A stretch of DNA of 64,000 bases, from contig DAIMNI010000003.1 of the NCBI GenBank assembly GCA_036720245.1, positions 1 through 64,000 on the forward strand, read 5' to 3'. Of the stretch, positions 42,588 through 51,429 are shown piece by piece (the stretch's first letter is position 1; every line of letters starts with the position of its first letter). The translations under genes were made by a program, and so were the position numbers. Source of the DNA: JAAZMA01 sp036720245 (GTDB taxonomy: Bacteria; Bacillota; Clostridia; Tissierellales; Tepidimicrobiaceae). Under the pieces are notes generated by a model. The model ran no database searches and was not told the origin of the DNA. It worked only from the letters and a program-made list of their open reading frames with translations.

Positions 42588-43346
42588 ATGAAAAACAGAA
42601 TTAAAATAGACGAAGAACTATATATAGGAGAAGAATTTACAATTATTGCAGGCCCATGTGCAGTTGAAAGTATGGAGCAAATGGAGAAAATAGGGGAATT
42701 TTTATCTAAACATAATATCAAAATCCTAAGGGGAGGGGCATTTAAACCTAGGACAAATCCTAAATCATTTCAAGGGCTAGGAATAGAAGGCTTTAAAATA
42801 TTAAAGGAAATTAAAGATAAATATCATTTCAAAATAATATCTGAAGTAATGGATCCTCGTGATATTGAAATAGCCCATGATTATATTGACATTTTTCAAA
42901 TTGGATCTAGAAATATGTACAATTATTCTCTATTAAAGGAAATAGGAAAAAGCAATAAACCTATATTATTAAAAAGAGGCATGAGTGCCACTATAGAAGA
43001 GTGGATAAATGCAGCTGAGTATATAGAAATTGGTGGGAATCATAATATTATATTTTGTGAAAGAGGCATTAGAGGCTTTGATAATTATACTAGAAATGTA
43101 TTAGATTTAATGAGTGTTCCAATAATTAAAGAAAAAACCAATTATCCAATTATAGTAGACCCTAGTCATGGAACTGGAAGAAGGGAATTAATAATTCCAG
43201 CGGTAAAAGCAGCATTAGCCTTAGAAGCAGATGGGGTTATGATAGAAATCCATCCCAATCCAAAAGAAGCCCTATCAGATGGAGCACAATCCCTAGATTT
43301 TGAAGGATTTGAAAAATTACTTATGGAAATAGAAAAAATAAAATAG
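42588..43346 (+). CDS. aroF: 3-deoxy-7-phosphoheptulonate (DAHP) synthase, short form
   Basis: First enzyme of the shikimate pathway, joining PEP and erythrose-4-phosphate. At 252 aa it consists of the type I-beta barrel only: IIAGPCAVESMEQM, RGGAFKPRTNPKSFQGLG, QIGSRNMYNYSLLKE, LLKRGMSATIEEW and DPSHGTGRRE. The N-terminal ferredoxin-like regulatory domain of the roughly 340-aa forms is absent, so it is probably not feedback-inhibited in that way. KDO8P synthase is the nearest alternative, but the GGAFKPRT form favours DAHP synthase. No other aro gene is nearby. It is flanked by terminators and so probably expressed alone. Confidence 0.9.
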   Translation: MKNRIKIDEELYIGEEFTIIAGPCAVESMEQMEKIGEFLSKHNIKILRGGAFKPRTNPKSFQGLGIEGFKILKEIKDKYHFKIISEVMDPRDIEIAHDYIDIFQIGSRNMYNYSLLKEIGKSNKPILLKRGMSATIEEWINAAEYIEIGGNHNIIFCERGIRGFDNYTRNVLDLMSVPIIKEKTNYPIIVDPSHGTGRRELIIPAVKAALALEADGVMIEIHPNPKEALSDGAQSLDFEGFEKLLMEIEKIK

Positions 43347-43348
43347 TA

Positions 43349-43389
43349 TAAATTCCTTTGCCATATTAAATATGTAGCAAAGGAATTTA
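43349..43389 (+). terminator. Terminator after aroF
   Basis: TAAATTCCTTTGC (43349-43361) pairs perfectly with GCAAAGGAATTTA (43377-43389); the loop can form a further CATAT/ATATG pairing. T-rich 3' arm. Confidence 0.85.
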
Positions 43390-43438
43390 TTTAGAACTGG
43401 TATCATAACAAATCTTATCATAATTGATATAAACCTTT

Positions 43439-43468
43439 TGAATTATAAAAACAAATATGAACAAACTA
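43439..43468 (+). promoter_or_regulatory. Possible forespore (sigma-G/F-like) promoter for the yteA-like gene
   Basis: TGAATT (43439-43444), 17 bases, CAAACTA (43462-43468), against a sigma-G consensus of about TGAATA-N17/18-CATACTA. No good sigma-A promoter is seen in this gap. Confidence 0.3.
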
Positions 43469-43511
43469 TATTTAAATTTACAAAGTGAAGTAAAAGTTTA
43501 GGAGGGGAAAA

Positions 43512-44123
43512 ATGGACAAAGGGAAAAAAGATTTTTTTAAAAATAGACTAAAAGAGGAGAAAATAAAAGTTACAGATTTACTGGAAAAAATGGAAAACCC
43601 AGAAAAGACAGGATTTACAATGAAATATTCTAGTGAATTATCTTCTTATGATAATCATCCTGCTGACTTAGGTACAGATGTATATATGATGGAACAAGAT
43701 AAGGGTTTAATTAATAAATTAGAGGATACCCTATATGAAATAGAAATGTCTAATAAAAATATAGCAGACGGAAATTATGGATTATGTAAGAGCTGTGGAA
43801 AGGAAATAGATGAGAAAAGATTGAATTTAATTCCCTATTTAAAATTATGTATTGATTGTTCTAAAGATAAAATTCCTTTAAATGAAAAGAGACATTTTAG
43901 ACCTGAAGAAGAGGATGTTTTGGTAAGCCTTAAGGATGATATAAGTCAGGGAATTCAATTTGATAGGGAAGATTCTTATCAGGAAGTTGCAAGATATAAT
44001 CAAGTAGATGATGATCCTTCTTTTTCTACTGGAGATAATATAGGAATATTTGATGAGGACAGAGGTATAGTTGAAGATGTGGAAAAGTTTTCACAGGAAT
44101 ATTTTGATAAAACCAATAAATAA
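43512..44123 (+). CDS. TraR/DksA-type zinc finger protein (YteA-like)
   Basis: 203-aa protein: N-terminal coiled-coil half, the YteA signature YDNHPADLGTDVYMMEQDKGL (about residues 50-70), and a C4 zinc finger CKSCGKEID with CIDCSKD (about 93-120). The C-terminal region is acidic. DksA-like proteins bind RNA polymerase through the secondary channel; in Bacillus, YteA is sporulation-associated. It stands alone between two terminators, and the possible sigma-G-like promoter upstream would fit forespore expression. ATG start behind GGAGGGG. Confidence 0.9.
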   Translation: MDKGKKDFFKNRLKEEKIKVTDLLEKMENPEKTGFTMKYSSELSSYDNHPADLGTDVYMMEQDKGLINKLEDTLYEIEMSNKNIADGNYGLCKSCGKEIDEKRLNLIPYLKLCIDCSKDKIPLNEKRHFRPEEEDVLVSLKDDISQGIQFDREDSYQEVARYNQVDDDPSFSTGDNIGIFDEDRGIVEDVEKFSQEYFDKTNK

Positions 44124-44129
44124 AGTTTT

Positions 44130-44162
44130 GGTGGCAAAGGGACGTTTTGTTTGCCACCTTTT
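44130..44162 (+). terminator. Terminator after the yteA-like gene
   Basis: GGTGGCAAA (44130-44138) pairs with TTTGCCACC (44150-44158), then TTTT. Confidence 0.88.
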
Positions 44163-44245
44163 ATTATTAAATCTATTAACTTATTGTAATATCTTTAGTT
44201 TTCATTTAAACTATTAATATAATTAGATATTAGGAGGGAAATAAA

Positions 44246-44704
44246 TTGCAAATATTAATTGTATTATTAGTTGTAGTTTTAGATCAGATTAGTAAATATG
44301 CAGCTGTCAAATATTTAAAGGGGAAAAGCCCTTATGTTCCAATTAAAAACTTTTTTCAATTGGAATATGTTGAAAACTATGGGGCAGCCTTTGGCATATT
44401 ACAAAATGGAAGAACCTTTTTTATTATTATTACTACTATATTTATTGTTTGCATGAGTGCTATTTTTGTGAAATATTCCCCTAAATTCAATAAACCAATG
44501 AATATTGCGCTATCTATGCTTATGGGAGGAGCTATTGGGAATTTTATTGACAGAATTAGACTATCTTATGTGGTAGATTTTATTAGTGTAAGATTTGGCA
44601 GTGGCTATAATTTTCCTGTATTTAATATTGCAGATATGTTTATTGTAGTGGGAACTTTTTTAATTGTAATTATGGTATCCTTTAATAAATACGAGTATAG
44701 GTGA
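44246..44704 (+). CDS. lspA: Lipoprotein signal peptidase
   Basis: LspA is the aspartic protease that removes signal peptides from lipid-modified prolipoproteins such as the ComEC-like lipoprotein at 4.5 kb. The 152-aa protein has four membrane helices. Catalytic motifs are visible: VENYGAAFGIL, GNFIDRIRLSYVVDFI with the first Asp, and FNIADMFIVVG with the second Asp. TTG start at 44246 behind AGGAGGG. Its TGA stop lies within the SD (AGGTGA) of the rluD-like gene, so the two are coupled. Confidence 0.97.
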   Translation: MQILIVLLVVVLDQISKYAAVKYLKGKSPYVPIKNFFQLEYVENYGAAFGILQNGRTFFIIITTIFIVCMSAIFVKYSPKFNKPMNIALSMLMGGAIGNFIDRIRLSYVVDFISVRFGSGYNFPVFNIADMFIVVGTFLIVIMVSFNKYEYR

Positions 44705-44709
44705 TTTTA

Positions 44710-45627
44710 ATGGATTTAATAGAGTTTTACATTAACGAGGATTACAATGAAAGATTAGATTACTTTTTAACAAAAAAATTAGAGGATATATCTAGAACCT
44801 ATATATCCAAATTAATTAAAGATGGGTTAATTACAATTAATGATGAAAAAACTAAGCCTAGATATTTAGTAAAAAAAGGGGATTTAATAAAAATAAAATT
44901 ACCAAAGCCTGAAAGTCAGAAAGTAATACCTGAAAACATACCCTTAGATATAGTGTATGAGGATAGGGATATTTTAATTGTAAATAAGCCTCAAGGTATG
45001 GTTACCCATCCTGCCCCAGGTAATACTAAGGGTACTTTAGTGAATGGATTATTATATTATGATAAAAACATATCTAAAGTAGGGGATATTACAAGGCCTG
45101 GAATAGTTCATAGATTAGATAAGGATACATCTGGATTATTAGTAATTGCAAAAAATCAGGAATCCTATGAATCCTTAATAGAACAATTTAAACAGCGAAG
45201 TGTCAAAAGGGTGTATATAGCCTTAGTTTATGGTAAATTTAAATTAAAAGAAGCAACTATTAATGCCCCTATAGGAAGGCATCCTGTAGATAGAAAGAGA
45301 ATGGCCGTAGTATATGAAAATAGCAAAGAAGCCATAACAGACTATAAGGTTTTAGAAGAATTTAAGGATTATAGTTTATTAGAACTGCATTTGCAAACTG
45401 GAAGAACTCATCAAATTAGAGTACATATGGCTTATTTAAATCATCCCATAGTAGGAGATAAAGTTTATTCTAATAGAAAAAATGAATTTAGAATTAATAA
45501 TCAATTGCTTCATGCTAAAGCTATTGGATTTTATCATCCTAAAACTGGTGAGTATATGGAAATAGAATCTGAGTTACCAGATGAATTTTTAAGGATTATT
45601 AAATTATTAGAAAAAAGAAATAGGTAG
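44710..45627 (+). CDS. RluD-family large-subunit rRNA pseudouridine synthase
   Basis: 305-aa pseudouridine synthase of the RluA/RluD family. The N-terminal S4 domain (about residues 10-70, RLDYFLTKKLEDISRTYISKLIKDG) is followed by the catalytic domain with HRLDKDTSGLLVIAK, where the Asp of RLDKDTSG is the nucleophile, and LLELHLQTGRTHQIRVHMAY. lspA-rluD-pyrR is the conserved order in Firmicutes; the B. subtilis counterpart is YlyB. ATG 44710 is preferred behind AGGTGA. Confidence 0.95.
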   Translation: MDLIEFYINEDYNERLDYFLTKKLEDISRTYISKLIKDGLITINDEKTKPRYLVKKGDLIKIKLPKPESQKVIPENIPLDIVYEDRDILIVNKPQGMVTHPAPGNTKGTLVNGLLYYDKNISKVGDITRPGIVHRLDKDTSGLLVIAKNQESYESLIEQFKQRSVKRVYIALVYGKFKLKEATINAPIGRHPVDRKRMAVVYENSKEAITDYKVLEEFKDYSLLELHLQTGRTHQIRVHMAYLNHPIVGDKVYSNRKNEFRINNQLLHAKAIGFYHPKTGEYMEIESELPDEFLRIIKLLEKRNR

Positions 45628-45636
45628 GTGAGGATT

Positions 45637-46176
45637 TTGAAAACCAAGGCAGTTATTTTAGATGAAAAGGCAATTGGCAGAGCTATCACTAGAATTGCTA
45701 ATGAAATTATCGAAAAAAACAAGGGGATAGAAGATATTATTTTAGTAGGCATTGAAACTAGGGGATTGCCCTTTGCGAATAGATTGGCTGATAAAATACA
45801 TGAAATCGAAGGGGCAAGATTATCTGTTTTATCTTTAGACATTACTCTATATAGAGATGATTTAACTGAAATTTATAAAGAGCCTATGGTAAAAGATAAA
45901 AAATTCGAAAAAGATATTAATGATAAAATAATAGTATTAGTAGATGATGTAATATTTACTGGTAGAACCGTTAGAGCAGCCCTAGATGCCCTTATAGATA
46001 TGGGAAGGCCATCTAAAGTACAATTAGCTGTACTTATAGACAGAGGCCATAGAGAGCTCCCCATAAGGCCTGATTTTATAGGTAAAAATGTGCCTACATC
46101 TAAAAGTGAAATAGTAGAGGTTAATTTTAAAGAAGTAGATAAAATAGATCAAGTACTAATAAAGGAAAAAAGGTAG
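45637..46176 (+). CDS. pyrR: Bifunctional pyr operon regulator/uracil phosphoribosyltransferase PyrR
   Basis: PyrR binds pyr mRNA when UMP is high to promote attenuation and also has uracil phosphoribosyltransferase activity. At 179 aa it has the usual length. The PRPP loop VILVDDVIFTGRTVRAALDALID type segment (here IIVLVDDVIFTGRTVRA) and the RNA-binding helices near DRGHRELPIRPDFIGKNVPT are visible. TTG 45637 behind TAGGTGAGG gives the standard start. No pyrimidine genes or PyrR-binding attenuator are visible nearby, so its targets must lie elsewhere. Confidence 0.95.
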   Translation: MKTKAVILDEKAIGRAITRIANEIIEKNKGIEDIILVGIETRGLPFANRLADKIHEIEGARLSVLSLDITLYRDDLTEIYKEPMVKDKKFEKDINDKIIVLVDDVIFTGRTVRAALDALIDMGRPSKVQLAVLIDRGHRELPIRPDFIGKNVPTSKSEIVEVNFKEVDKIDQVLIKEKR

Positions 46177-46198
46177 AATTTATTTTTCTACCTTTTTT
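46166..46198. terminator. Bidirectional terminator between pyrR and rqcH
   Basis: AAAAAAGGTAGAA (46166-46178) and TTCTACCTTTTTT (46186-46198) form a perfect stem with A and T runs at both ends. It includes the stop codons of both convergent genes. Confidence 0.9.
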
Positions 46199-47949
46199 AT
46201 TTTCTCAATTATCTCATCACTGGGATTTACGAAAATAGTACTAAAATCTTCATAAATAACCATACCAGTTTTAGCTCCTTTCGGCTTTCGAACATTTTTC
46301 TTATTAGTATAATCTACAGCTACATTTTTAGAATGTTTTCCCTTACTATAATATGCTGCTAAAATAGCTGCCTCTTCTAAAGTAGTATCGGGAATAGATT
46401 GTCCTTCGTTTTTTACAATTACATGACTACCGGGGATTTTCTGAACATGAAGCCATAAATCCTCCTTATTAGCAAATTTTAAAGTAAGATAATCATTTTG
46501 TCTGTTATTTTTTCCCACATATATATGAAATCCGTCTTGGGATAAATAGTGTAGGGGCTTAGTTTTAACAACTGATTTTTTCTTGTTTTTCCTATTCCCT
46601 TTTATATAGCCTTCTTTTATTAATTCTTCTTTTATTTCTTCTATTTCATTTGTTTCCTCACAATTATCAATACTATTTAATACATTTTCTAAATAATTTA
46701 TTTCATCTTCAGTTTCTAAGATTTGTTTAGATAATAAAATATTGGCGTTTTTTAGTTTAGAATATTTTTTATAATATCTTTGAGCATTTGCAGCAGCAGG
46801 ATATTTCTTATCCAGTGGAATTTTAATTTTATCCATATTTTCTGTATAGAAATTTTCCACTTCAATTTCACTACTGCCCTTTTCTATAATATATAAATTA
46901 GCAGATATTAAATCCCCATAGACCTTATATTTTTCTCTATCTTTGGCCTCTAATAATTCTTCTTTTTGTTTAGCTAATTTCTTTTGAGAACGTTCTAATT
47001 TTGTTTCTATAATTTTAGTCATAGATTGAGATTTTTGATTTAATCTATCTGCCATATCATTTTTATAATAAAATTTATTTAAAACCTCTGATATGGAATC
47101 GCAGTAGATTTTATTTTCATTTCCAAATTGATTTATATCTAGGGCATGAAAGGCTAAATAATTATTATTATAATTATTTTTTATCAATACAGGGGTAAAG
47201 TCCTTTTTATTTATTTTGTCTATTATTCTTTTAAATGAAATATACAATGCTTTTTTTTCATCTAAATTTAAAGAAATAATAGTCCTTTTAATATCTATAT
47301 TCCCATTACAACAAATTTCTTTTCCAATTAGTGGGCTTAGACCCATATAGTTGGTATAAAAGAATTTAAATATGAGGGTATTAGGATTAGCTTCTTCTAA
47401 TAGTGTATAAAATTCTCCTTCATTAATCTCAAGTGGATTTGTTTTATCTGCTATAGGGTATTCATATTCCAATCCAGGTAACACTTGCCTAACTCTACTC
47501 ATATCGTGATTTACTCTTTTTATAGAATCGATTATTTTAAAATTATTTTTATCTATTAGTATAATATTTGAATGTCTGCCCATTATTTCTATTATTAATC
47601 TCTTTTGAGAATTCATGCCTAATTCATCAAGGGAACTAATATCTATAAAAATAATTCTATCCATCATAAACTGTTCTATATTTAATATCCTTCCTCCAGT
47701 TAAATGTTTTCTAAGTAACATACAAAACATTGGGGGATTGGGGGGATTGGATTTGGCCTTATCCGTAAGGTGGACTCTAGGATTATTGCTACTGGCTGAT
47801 ATAAGGAGTTTATGATTTTCCCCTTCATTATATATATTAATTAAAATTTCATCTTTCTCCTGTTGATAGATTTTATCAATTCTTCCACCTAAAAGTTTTG
47901 TATTTAATTCTTTTACAATTGAATTTACAACTATTCCATCTAAAGACAT
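46180..47949 (-). CDS. rqcH: Rqc2 homologue RqcH (NFACT family)
   Basis: RqcH recognises 50S subunits stalled with peptidyl-tRNA and adds C-terminal alanine tails in bacterial ribosome quality control. The 589-aa protein has the NFACT order: NFACT-N (LDGIVVNSIVKELN, then CMLLRKHLTGGRI), HhH region, long coiled coils (about residues 300-450) and the C-terminal NFACT-R domain (FHIYVGKNNRQNDYLTLKFA, LWLHVQKIPGSHVI, KNVRKPKGAKTGMV). It is the only long minus-strand gene in this half of the window. Start is ATG 47949 behind GGAGG. It was formerly called fibronectin-binding protein FbpA. Confidence 0.97.
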   Translation of the reverse strand: MSLDGIVVNSIVKELNTKLLGGRIDKIYQQEKDEILINIYNEGENHKLLISASSNNPRVHLTDKAKSNPPNPPMFCMLLRKHLTGGRILNIEQFMMDRIIFIDISSLDELGMNSQKRLIIEIMGRHSNIILIDKNNFKIIDSIKRVNHDMSRVRQVLPGLEYEYPIADKTNPLEINEGEFYTLLEEANPNTLIFKFFYTNYMGLSPLIGKEICCNGNIDIKRTIISLNLDEKKALYISFKRIIDKINKKDFTPVLIKNNYNNNYLAFHALDINQFGNENKIYCDSISEVLNKFYYKNDMADRLNQKSQSMTKIIETKLERSQKKLAKQKEELLEAKDREKYKVYGDLISANLYIIEKGSSEIEVENFYTENMDKIKIPLDKKYPAAANAQRYYKKYSKLKNANILLSKQILETEDEINYLENVLNSIDNCEETNEIEEIKEELIKEGYIKGNRKNKKKSVVKTKPLHYLSQDGFHIYVGKNNRQNDYLTLKFANKEDLWLHVQKIPGSHVIVKNEGQSIPDTTLEEAAILAAYYSKGKHSKNVAVDYTNKKNVRKPKGAKTGMVIYEDFSTIFVNPSDEIIEKIKKVEK

Positions 47950-47979
47950 AAAAATTCCTCCAAAAATTTTGATACTAAA

Positions 47980-48007
47980 ATTATATCATTTAAATTAATT
48001 TATACAA
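47980..48007 (-). promoter_or_regulatory. Putative promoter for rqcH
   Basis: On the minus strand: TTGTAT (48007-48002), 16 bases, TATAAT (47985-47980), 31 bases before the start codon. Confidence 0.5.
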
Positions 48008-48108
48008 ATTAAAAAATAAATTCATCAATAGTTGAGATTAGATAAATAAAGTGTTAATATATTGTAATACACTAAGAAATATTTAATTACTTTAAAAGGG
48101 AGAATATA

Positions 48109-48136
48109 TTGACACTATACAATAATTTGATATTAT
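48109..48136 (+). promoter_or_regulatory. Sigma-A promoter for the yicC-gmk-priA operon
   Basis: TTGACA (48109-48114), 16 bases, TATTAT (48131-48136), about 40 bases before yicC. The rest of the 225-base divergent gap shows no gene. Confidence 0.75.
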
Positions 48137-48174
48137 TAATAATGATAGACATTTCCTAGAAAGGGGATGAATTA

Positions 48175-49056
48175 ATGTTAAAAAGTATGACAGGATTTGG
48201 TAGAGGTGAAAGTAGAAATACGGATTATAATTTTAATGTAGAAATAAAAACTGTTAATCATCGCTATAATGATATTATAATTAGAATGCCTAAACATCTA
48301 AATTATTTAGAAGAACAGCTTAAATCCATTATAAAAAGTAAAATAAATAGGGGTAGAGTTGAGGTATATATAGAATTAGAATATTCAAATGAATCTAATA
48401 TAGATATAAGAATTGACATGCCTTTGGCTAAGTCTTACAAATCTCAATTAGATAGTATGATGGAAGAATTAAATATTGAAGATAAGGTAAAACTAATACA
48501 TATGCTAATGTTTCCCGAAATAATCCGAAAAGAAAAAAAGGAAATTGAAGAGGATGTTCTTTGGCAATCTTTAGAAACTGCATTAGAAATAGCACTAGAC
48601 AATGTAGTGAATATGAGAATAAAAGAGGGAGCCATTTTAAAAAAGGATATGGAAAATCAAATATCTAAAATTGAGGAAGATTTGCTTAAAATTGAAGAAA
48701 GAGCCCCTATAGTGGTAATAGAATATAGGGATAAACTTGAAAATAGAATTGCTGAATTATTAGATGGGAAAATAAAAGTAGATGAAGATAGACTAAATTA
48801 TGAAATTGCATTTTTTGCAGATAAATCAGATATTAATGAAGAAGTAGTAAGATTAAAATCTCATAGCAATCAATTTTTAGATAGTTTAAACGAATCAGAG
48901 TCAGTAGGCCGTAGGCTAGATTTTATCTTACAGGAAATGAATAGGGAGATAAATACTATAGGCTCTAAATCAGACGATTTAACTATTTCTAATTGTGTTG
49001 TCAATATTAAATCAAAATTAGAAAAAATAAGGGAACAAGTTCAAAATGTAGAATAA
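48175..49056 (+). CDS. YicC/YloC family endoribonuclease
   Basis: 293-aa protein of the YicC family; the opening MLKSMTGFGRGE is diagnostic, as are VEIKTVNHRYNDI and the C-terminal GRRLDFILQEMNREINTIGSKS. E. coli YicC is an RNase involved in small RNA turnover, and B. subtilis YloC shows RNase activity. It has a long central coiled region (about residues 110-200). It is the first gene of the conserved set yicC-remA-gmk-rpoZ-coaBC-priA-def-fmt. Confidence 0.95.
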   Translation: MLKSMTGFGRGESRNTDYNFNVEIKTVNHRYNDIIIRMPKHLNYLEEQLKSIIKSKINRGRVEVYIELEYSNESNIDIRIDMPLAKSYKSQLDSMMEELNIEDKVKLIHMLMFPEIIRKEKKEIEEDVLWQSLETALEIALDNVVNMRIKEGAILKKDMENQISKIEEDLLKIEERAPIVVIEYRDKLENRIAELLDGKIKVDEDRLNYEIAFFADKSDINEEVVRLKSHSNQFLDSLNESESVGRRLDFILQEMNREINTIGSKSDDLTISNCVVNIKSKLEKIREQVQNVE

Positions 49057-49071
49057 GAGGGAGGAAAATAT

Positions 49072-49338
49072 ATGTCAATAAAATTAATTAATATAGGATT
49101 TGGAAATATTGTATCAGCCAATAGGATTATAGCTATTGTTAGCCCAGAATCTGCTCCTATTAAAAGATTAATACAAGAGGCTAGAAACAAGGGTATATTA
49201 ATAGATGCTACTTATGGAAGAAGGACAAGATCAGTTATAGTTACAGATAGTGATCATATTATACTTTCTGCAGTACAACCTGAAACTGTGGCACAAAGAT
49301 TAGATAATAAAACAGTGGATAAAGTAGATACAAAATAG
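49072..49338 (+). CDS. remA: RemA-family regulator (DUF370)
   Basis: 88-aa DUF370 protein. In B. subtilis RemA is a DNA-binding activator of biofilm matrix genes and osmoprotection genes. The conserved stretches INIGFGNIVSANRIIAIVSPESAPIKRL and DATYGRRTRSVIVTDS are clear. Its position between yicC and gmk is conserved in Firmicutes, including those without matrix genes. The targets in this organism are unknown. Confidence 0.95.
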   Translation: MSIKLINIGFGNIVSANRIIAIVSPESAPIKRLIQEARNKGILIDATYGRRTRSVIVTDSDHIILSAVQPETVAQRLDNKTVDKVDTK

Positions 49339-49351
49339 AAAGAGGGATACT

Positions 49352-49954
49352 ATGCCAAAGGGATTTTTGTTAGTTATCTCCGGCCCCTCTGCTGCTGGTA
49401 AGGGAACTATATGCAGAAAACTATTAGCAAGAAATGAAGATTTAATATTTTCAGTATCTGCAACTACTAGAAAGCCAAGGGTTGGAGAAAAAGAGGGAAT
49501 TAATTATTTTTTTATAGATAGTCTCAAGTTTAATAATATGATAGAACATAAAGAATTCTTGGAATACGCTAGGGTACATAATAATTATTATGGCACTCCT
49601 AGAAATTTTGTATTAAATAATGTAAACAAGGGGAAAACAGTCATTTTAGAAATAGATGTAAAGGGGGCATTACAAGTAAAGAAGGTCTATCCTGAAGCAG
49701 TTTTTATATTTCTATTACCTCCATCAATGGAAGAATTAAAAAATAGAATAGAAAAAAGGGGTACTGAAAGTAAAGAGGATATAAATATTAGACTTAGAAA
49801 TGCCTTTGAGGAATTAAAATTTGTGGATGAATATGATTATTTTGTAATTAATGATAAAGTAAAAAATGCAGTAGAAAGTGTTGAATCTATAATAAAGGCA
49901 GAAAAATTAAAGGTTAAAAGGTATAATAATATAATAGAAAAAATTATGGATTAG
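49352..49954 (+). CDS. gmk: Guanylate kinase
   Basis: Phosphorylates GMP to GDP. 200 aa, standard length. The P-loop is SGPSAAGKGTICRKL (about residues 9-23); the GMP-binding segment is SATTRKPRVGEKEGINYFFI; the lid contains RIEKRGTESKEDINIRL. GSAAAGKGT-type P-loops with Ala in place of Gly are common in clostridial Gmk. rpoZ follows after 11 bases, a conserved gmk-rpoZ pair. Confidence 0.97.
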   Translation: MPKGFLLVISGPSAAGKGTICRKLLARNEDLIFSVSATTRKPRVGEKEGINYFFIDSLKFNNMIEHKEFLEYARVHNNYYGTPRNFVLNNVNKGKTVILEIDVKGALQVKKVYPEAVFIFLLPPSMEELKNRIEKRGTESKEDINIRLRNAFEELKFVDEYDYFVINDKVKNAVESVESIIKAEKLKVKRYNNIIEKIMD

Positions 49955-49965
49955 GGAGGAAAATT

Positions 49966-50142
49966 ATGTATAGACCATCTATTAACGAATTATCAAATAT
50001 AGGTGATAGTAGATATACTCTAGTAATGTTAGCTTCAAAAAGGGCTAGAGAATTAGTGGATGGAGCAAAACCACTAATAGATATTGATTCTAGTAAGCCT
50101 GTTAGCATTGCAATAGAGGAAATTGTAGATAACTTATCATAG
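49966..50142 (+). CDS. rpoZ: RNA polymerase omega subunit
   Basis: 58-aa protein (MYRPSINELS, then GDSRYTLVMLASKRARELVDG). The RYxLVxxASKRARE helix is the omega signature that clamps the C-terminal part of the beta-prime subunit. It has a GGGAGG SD and lies in the expected place between gmk and coaBC. It is a little shorter than the usual 65-75 aa, lacking the C-terminal tail, which varies within the family. Confidence 0.95.
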   Translation: MYRPSINELSNIGDSRYTLVMLASKRARELVDGAKPLIDIDSSKPVSIAIEEIVDNLS

Positions 50143-50175
50143 ACCTGATATTAAAGATATAAAGTAGGTGAATTT

Positions 50176-51384
50176 ATGCTAAAGGGTAAAAATATTGTAC
50201 TAGGTGTAAGTGGAGGCATTGCAGCCTATAAAGCTGTAGAATTAGTCAGTAGATTAAAAAAACAAAATGCCAATATAGATGTAATTATGACAGAAGGGGC
50301 TACTAAATTTGTAACACCTTTAACATTTCAAACTTTGGCTTTAGGTCCAGTATATATAGATATGTTTGGAGAGCCAAAAAACTATGATGTAGAACATATT
50401 TCTTTAGCCCAAAGGGCAGATTTATTTGTAATAGCACCAGCTACGGCAAACACTATTAGTAAAATTGCAAATGGTATTGCGGACAATTTGCTTACTACTA
50501 CAGTGATGGCTACTAGATCTAAGGTAATTTTTGCACCAGCTATGAATACCAATATGTATATAAATCCAATAGTTCAGAAAAATATTTCCTATTTAAAGGA
50601 ATTAGGCTATGAATTTATAGAACCAGGTACAGGTTTATTAGCATGTCAAACCTATGGGCCAGGGCGTATGGCAGAACCTATAGAAATACTACAGTATATT
50701 TTAAATAGTTTTTATGAAAAAGACTTAGTTGGAAAGAAAATAATTGTTACAGCAGGACCCACTATTGAACCTTTAGATCCAGTTAGATATATTACTAATC
50801 ATTCTAGTGGTAAAATGGGTTATAGCATAGCAGAGGAATCTGCAAATAGAGGAGCAGAAACCATATTAATATCTGGTCCTACATCAATTGATGTGCCAAA
50901 AAATGTAAAGCTAATAAAAGTAAATACTACAATTGAAATGTTTAATGCTGTAGAAAAATATTTTTCAGATTGTGATGCATTAATTAAGGCTGCTGCCCCA
51001 TCAGATTATAGAGCTGAAACTATATCTGATACCAAAATAAAAAAGAAAAATAATAAGGATGAATTAAATATAAAGTTTGTTAGAAATCCAGACATAGCTG
51101 CTCATTTTGGAAAAGGGAAAGGCGAAAAAATCGTAGTAGGATTTGCTGCTGAAACTAATAATTTATTGGAATATGCAGAAAATAAACTTGAAGAAAAGAA
51201 TTTAGATTTTATAGTTGCAAATGATGTATCTAAAGCCGGTGCAGGTTTTAAATCCGACACCAATATTGTTACAATAATAGAAAGAACAGGGAGACAAACA
51301 GAATATCCAATAATGGATAAAATGCAAGTATCCAAGATTATTTTAGATAAAATTGTAAACTTATTAGATGCTAAAGCTAGATAG
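50176..51384 (+). CDS. coaBC: Bifunctional phosphopantothenoylcysteine decarboxylase/synthetase CoaBC
   Basis: Catalyses two steps of coenzyme A synthesis. The N-terminal FMN decarboxylase CoaC (about residues 1-180) shows GVSGGIAAYKAVELVSRL, the EHISLAQRAD His and PAMNTNMY; the C-terminal CoaB synthetase (about 188-402) shows TAGPTIEPLDPVRYITNHSSGKMGYSIA. Length is 402 aa, as expected. A terminator-like perfect hairpin follows at its stop codon, so priA may be expressed at reduced level or from read-through. Confidence 0.97.
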   Translation: MLKGKNIVLGVSGGIAAYKAVELVSRLKKQNANIDVIMTEGATKFVTPLTFQTLALGPVYIDMFGEPKNYDVEHISLAQRADLFVIAPATANTISKIANGIADNLLTTTVMATRSKVIFAPAMNTNMYINPIVQKNISYLKELGYEFIEPGTGLLACQTYGPGRMAEPIEILQYILNSFYEKDLVGKKIIVTAGPTIEPLDPVRYITNHSSGKMGYSIAEESANRGAETILISGPTSIDVPKNVKLIKVNTTIEMFNAVEKYFSDCDALIKAAAPSDYRAETISDTKIKKKNNKDELNIKFVRNPDIAAHFGKGKGEKIVVGFAAETNNLLEYAENKLEEKNLDFIVANDVSKAGAGFKSDTNIVTIIERTGRQTEYPIMDKMQVSKIILDKIVNLLDAKAR

Positions 51385-51404
51385 AGGGTATCTAGCTTTA
51401 GCAT
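51368..51404 (+). terminator. Hairpin at the end of coaBC
   Basis: ATGCTAAAGCTAGATA and TATCTAGCTTTAGCAT (51389-51404) form a perfect 16-base stem with a short GAGGG loop, then TTAATCTT. The T tract is weak, so termination may be partial. Confidence 0.65.
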
Positions 51405-51429
51405 TTAATCTTAAATGAGGATTGATTAT

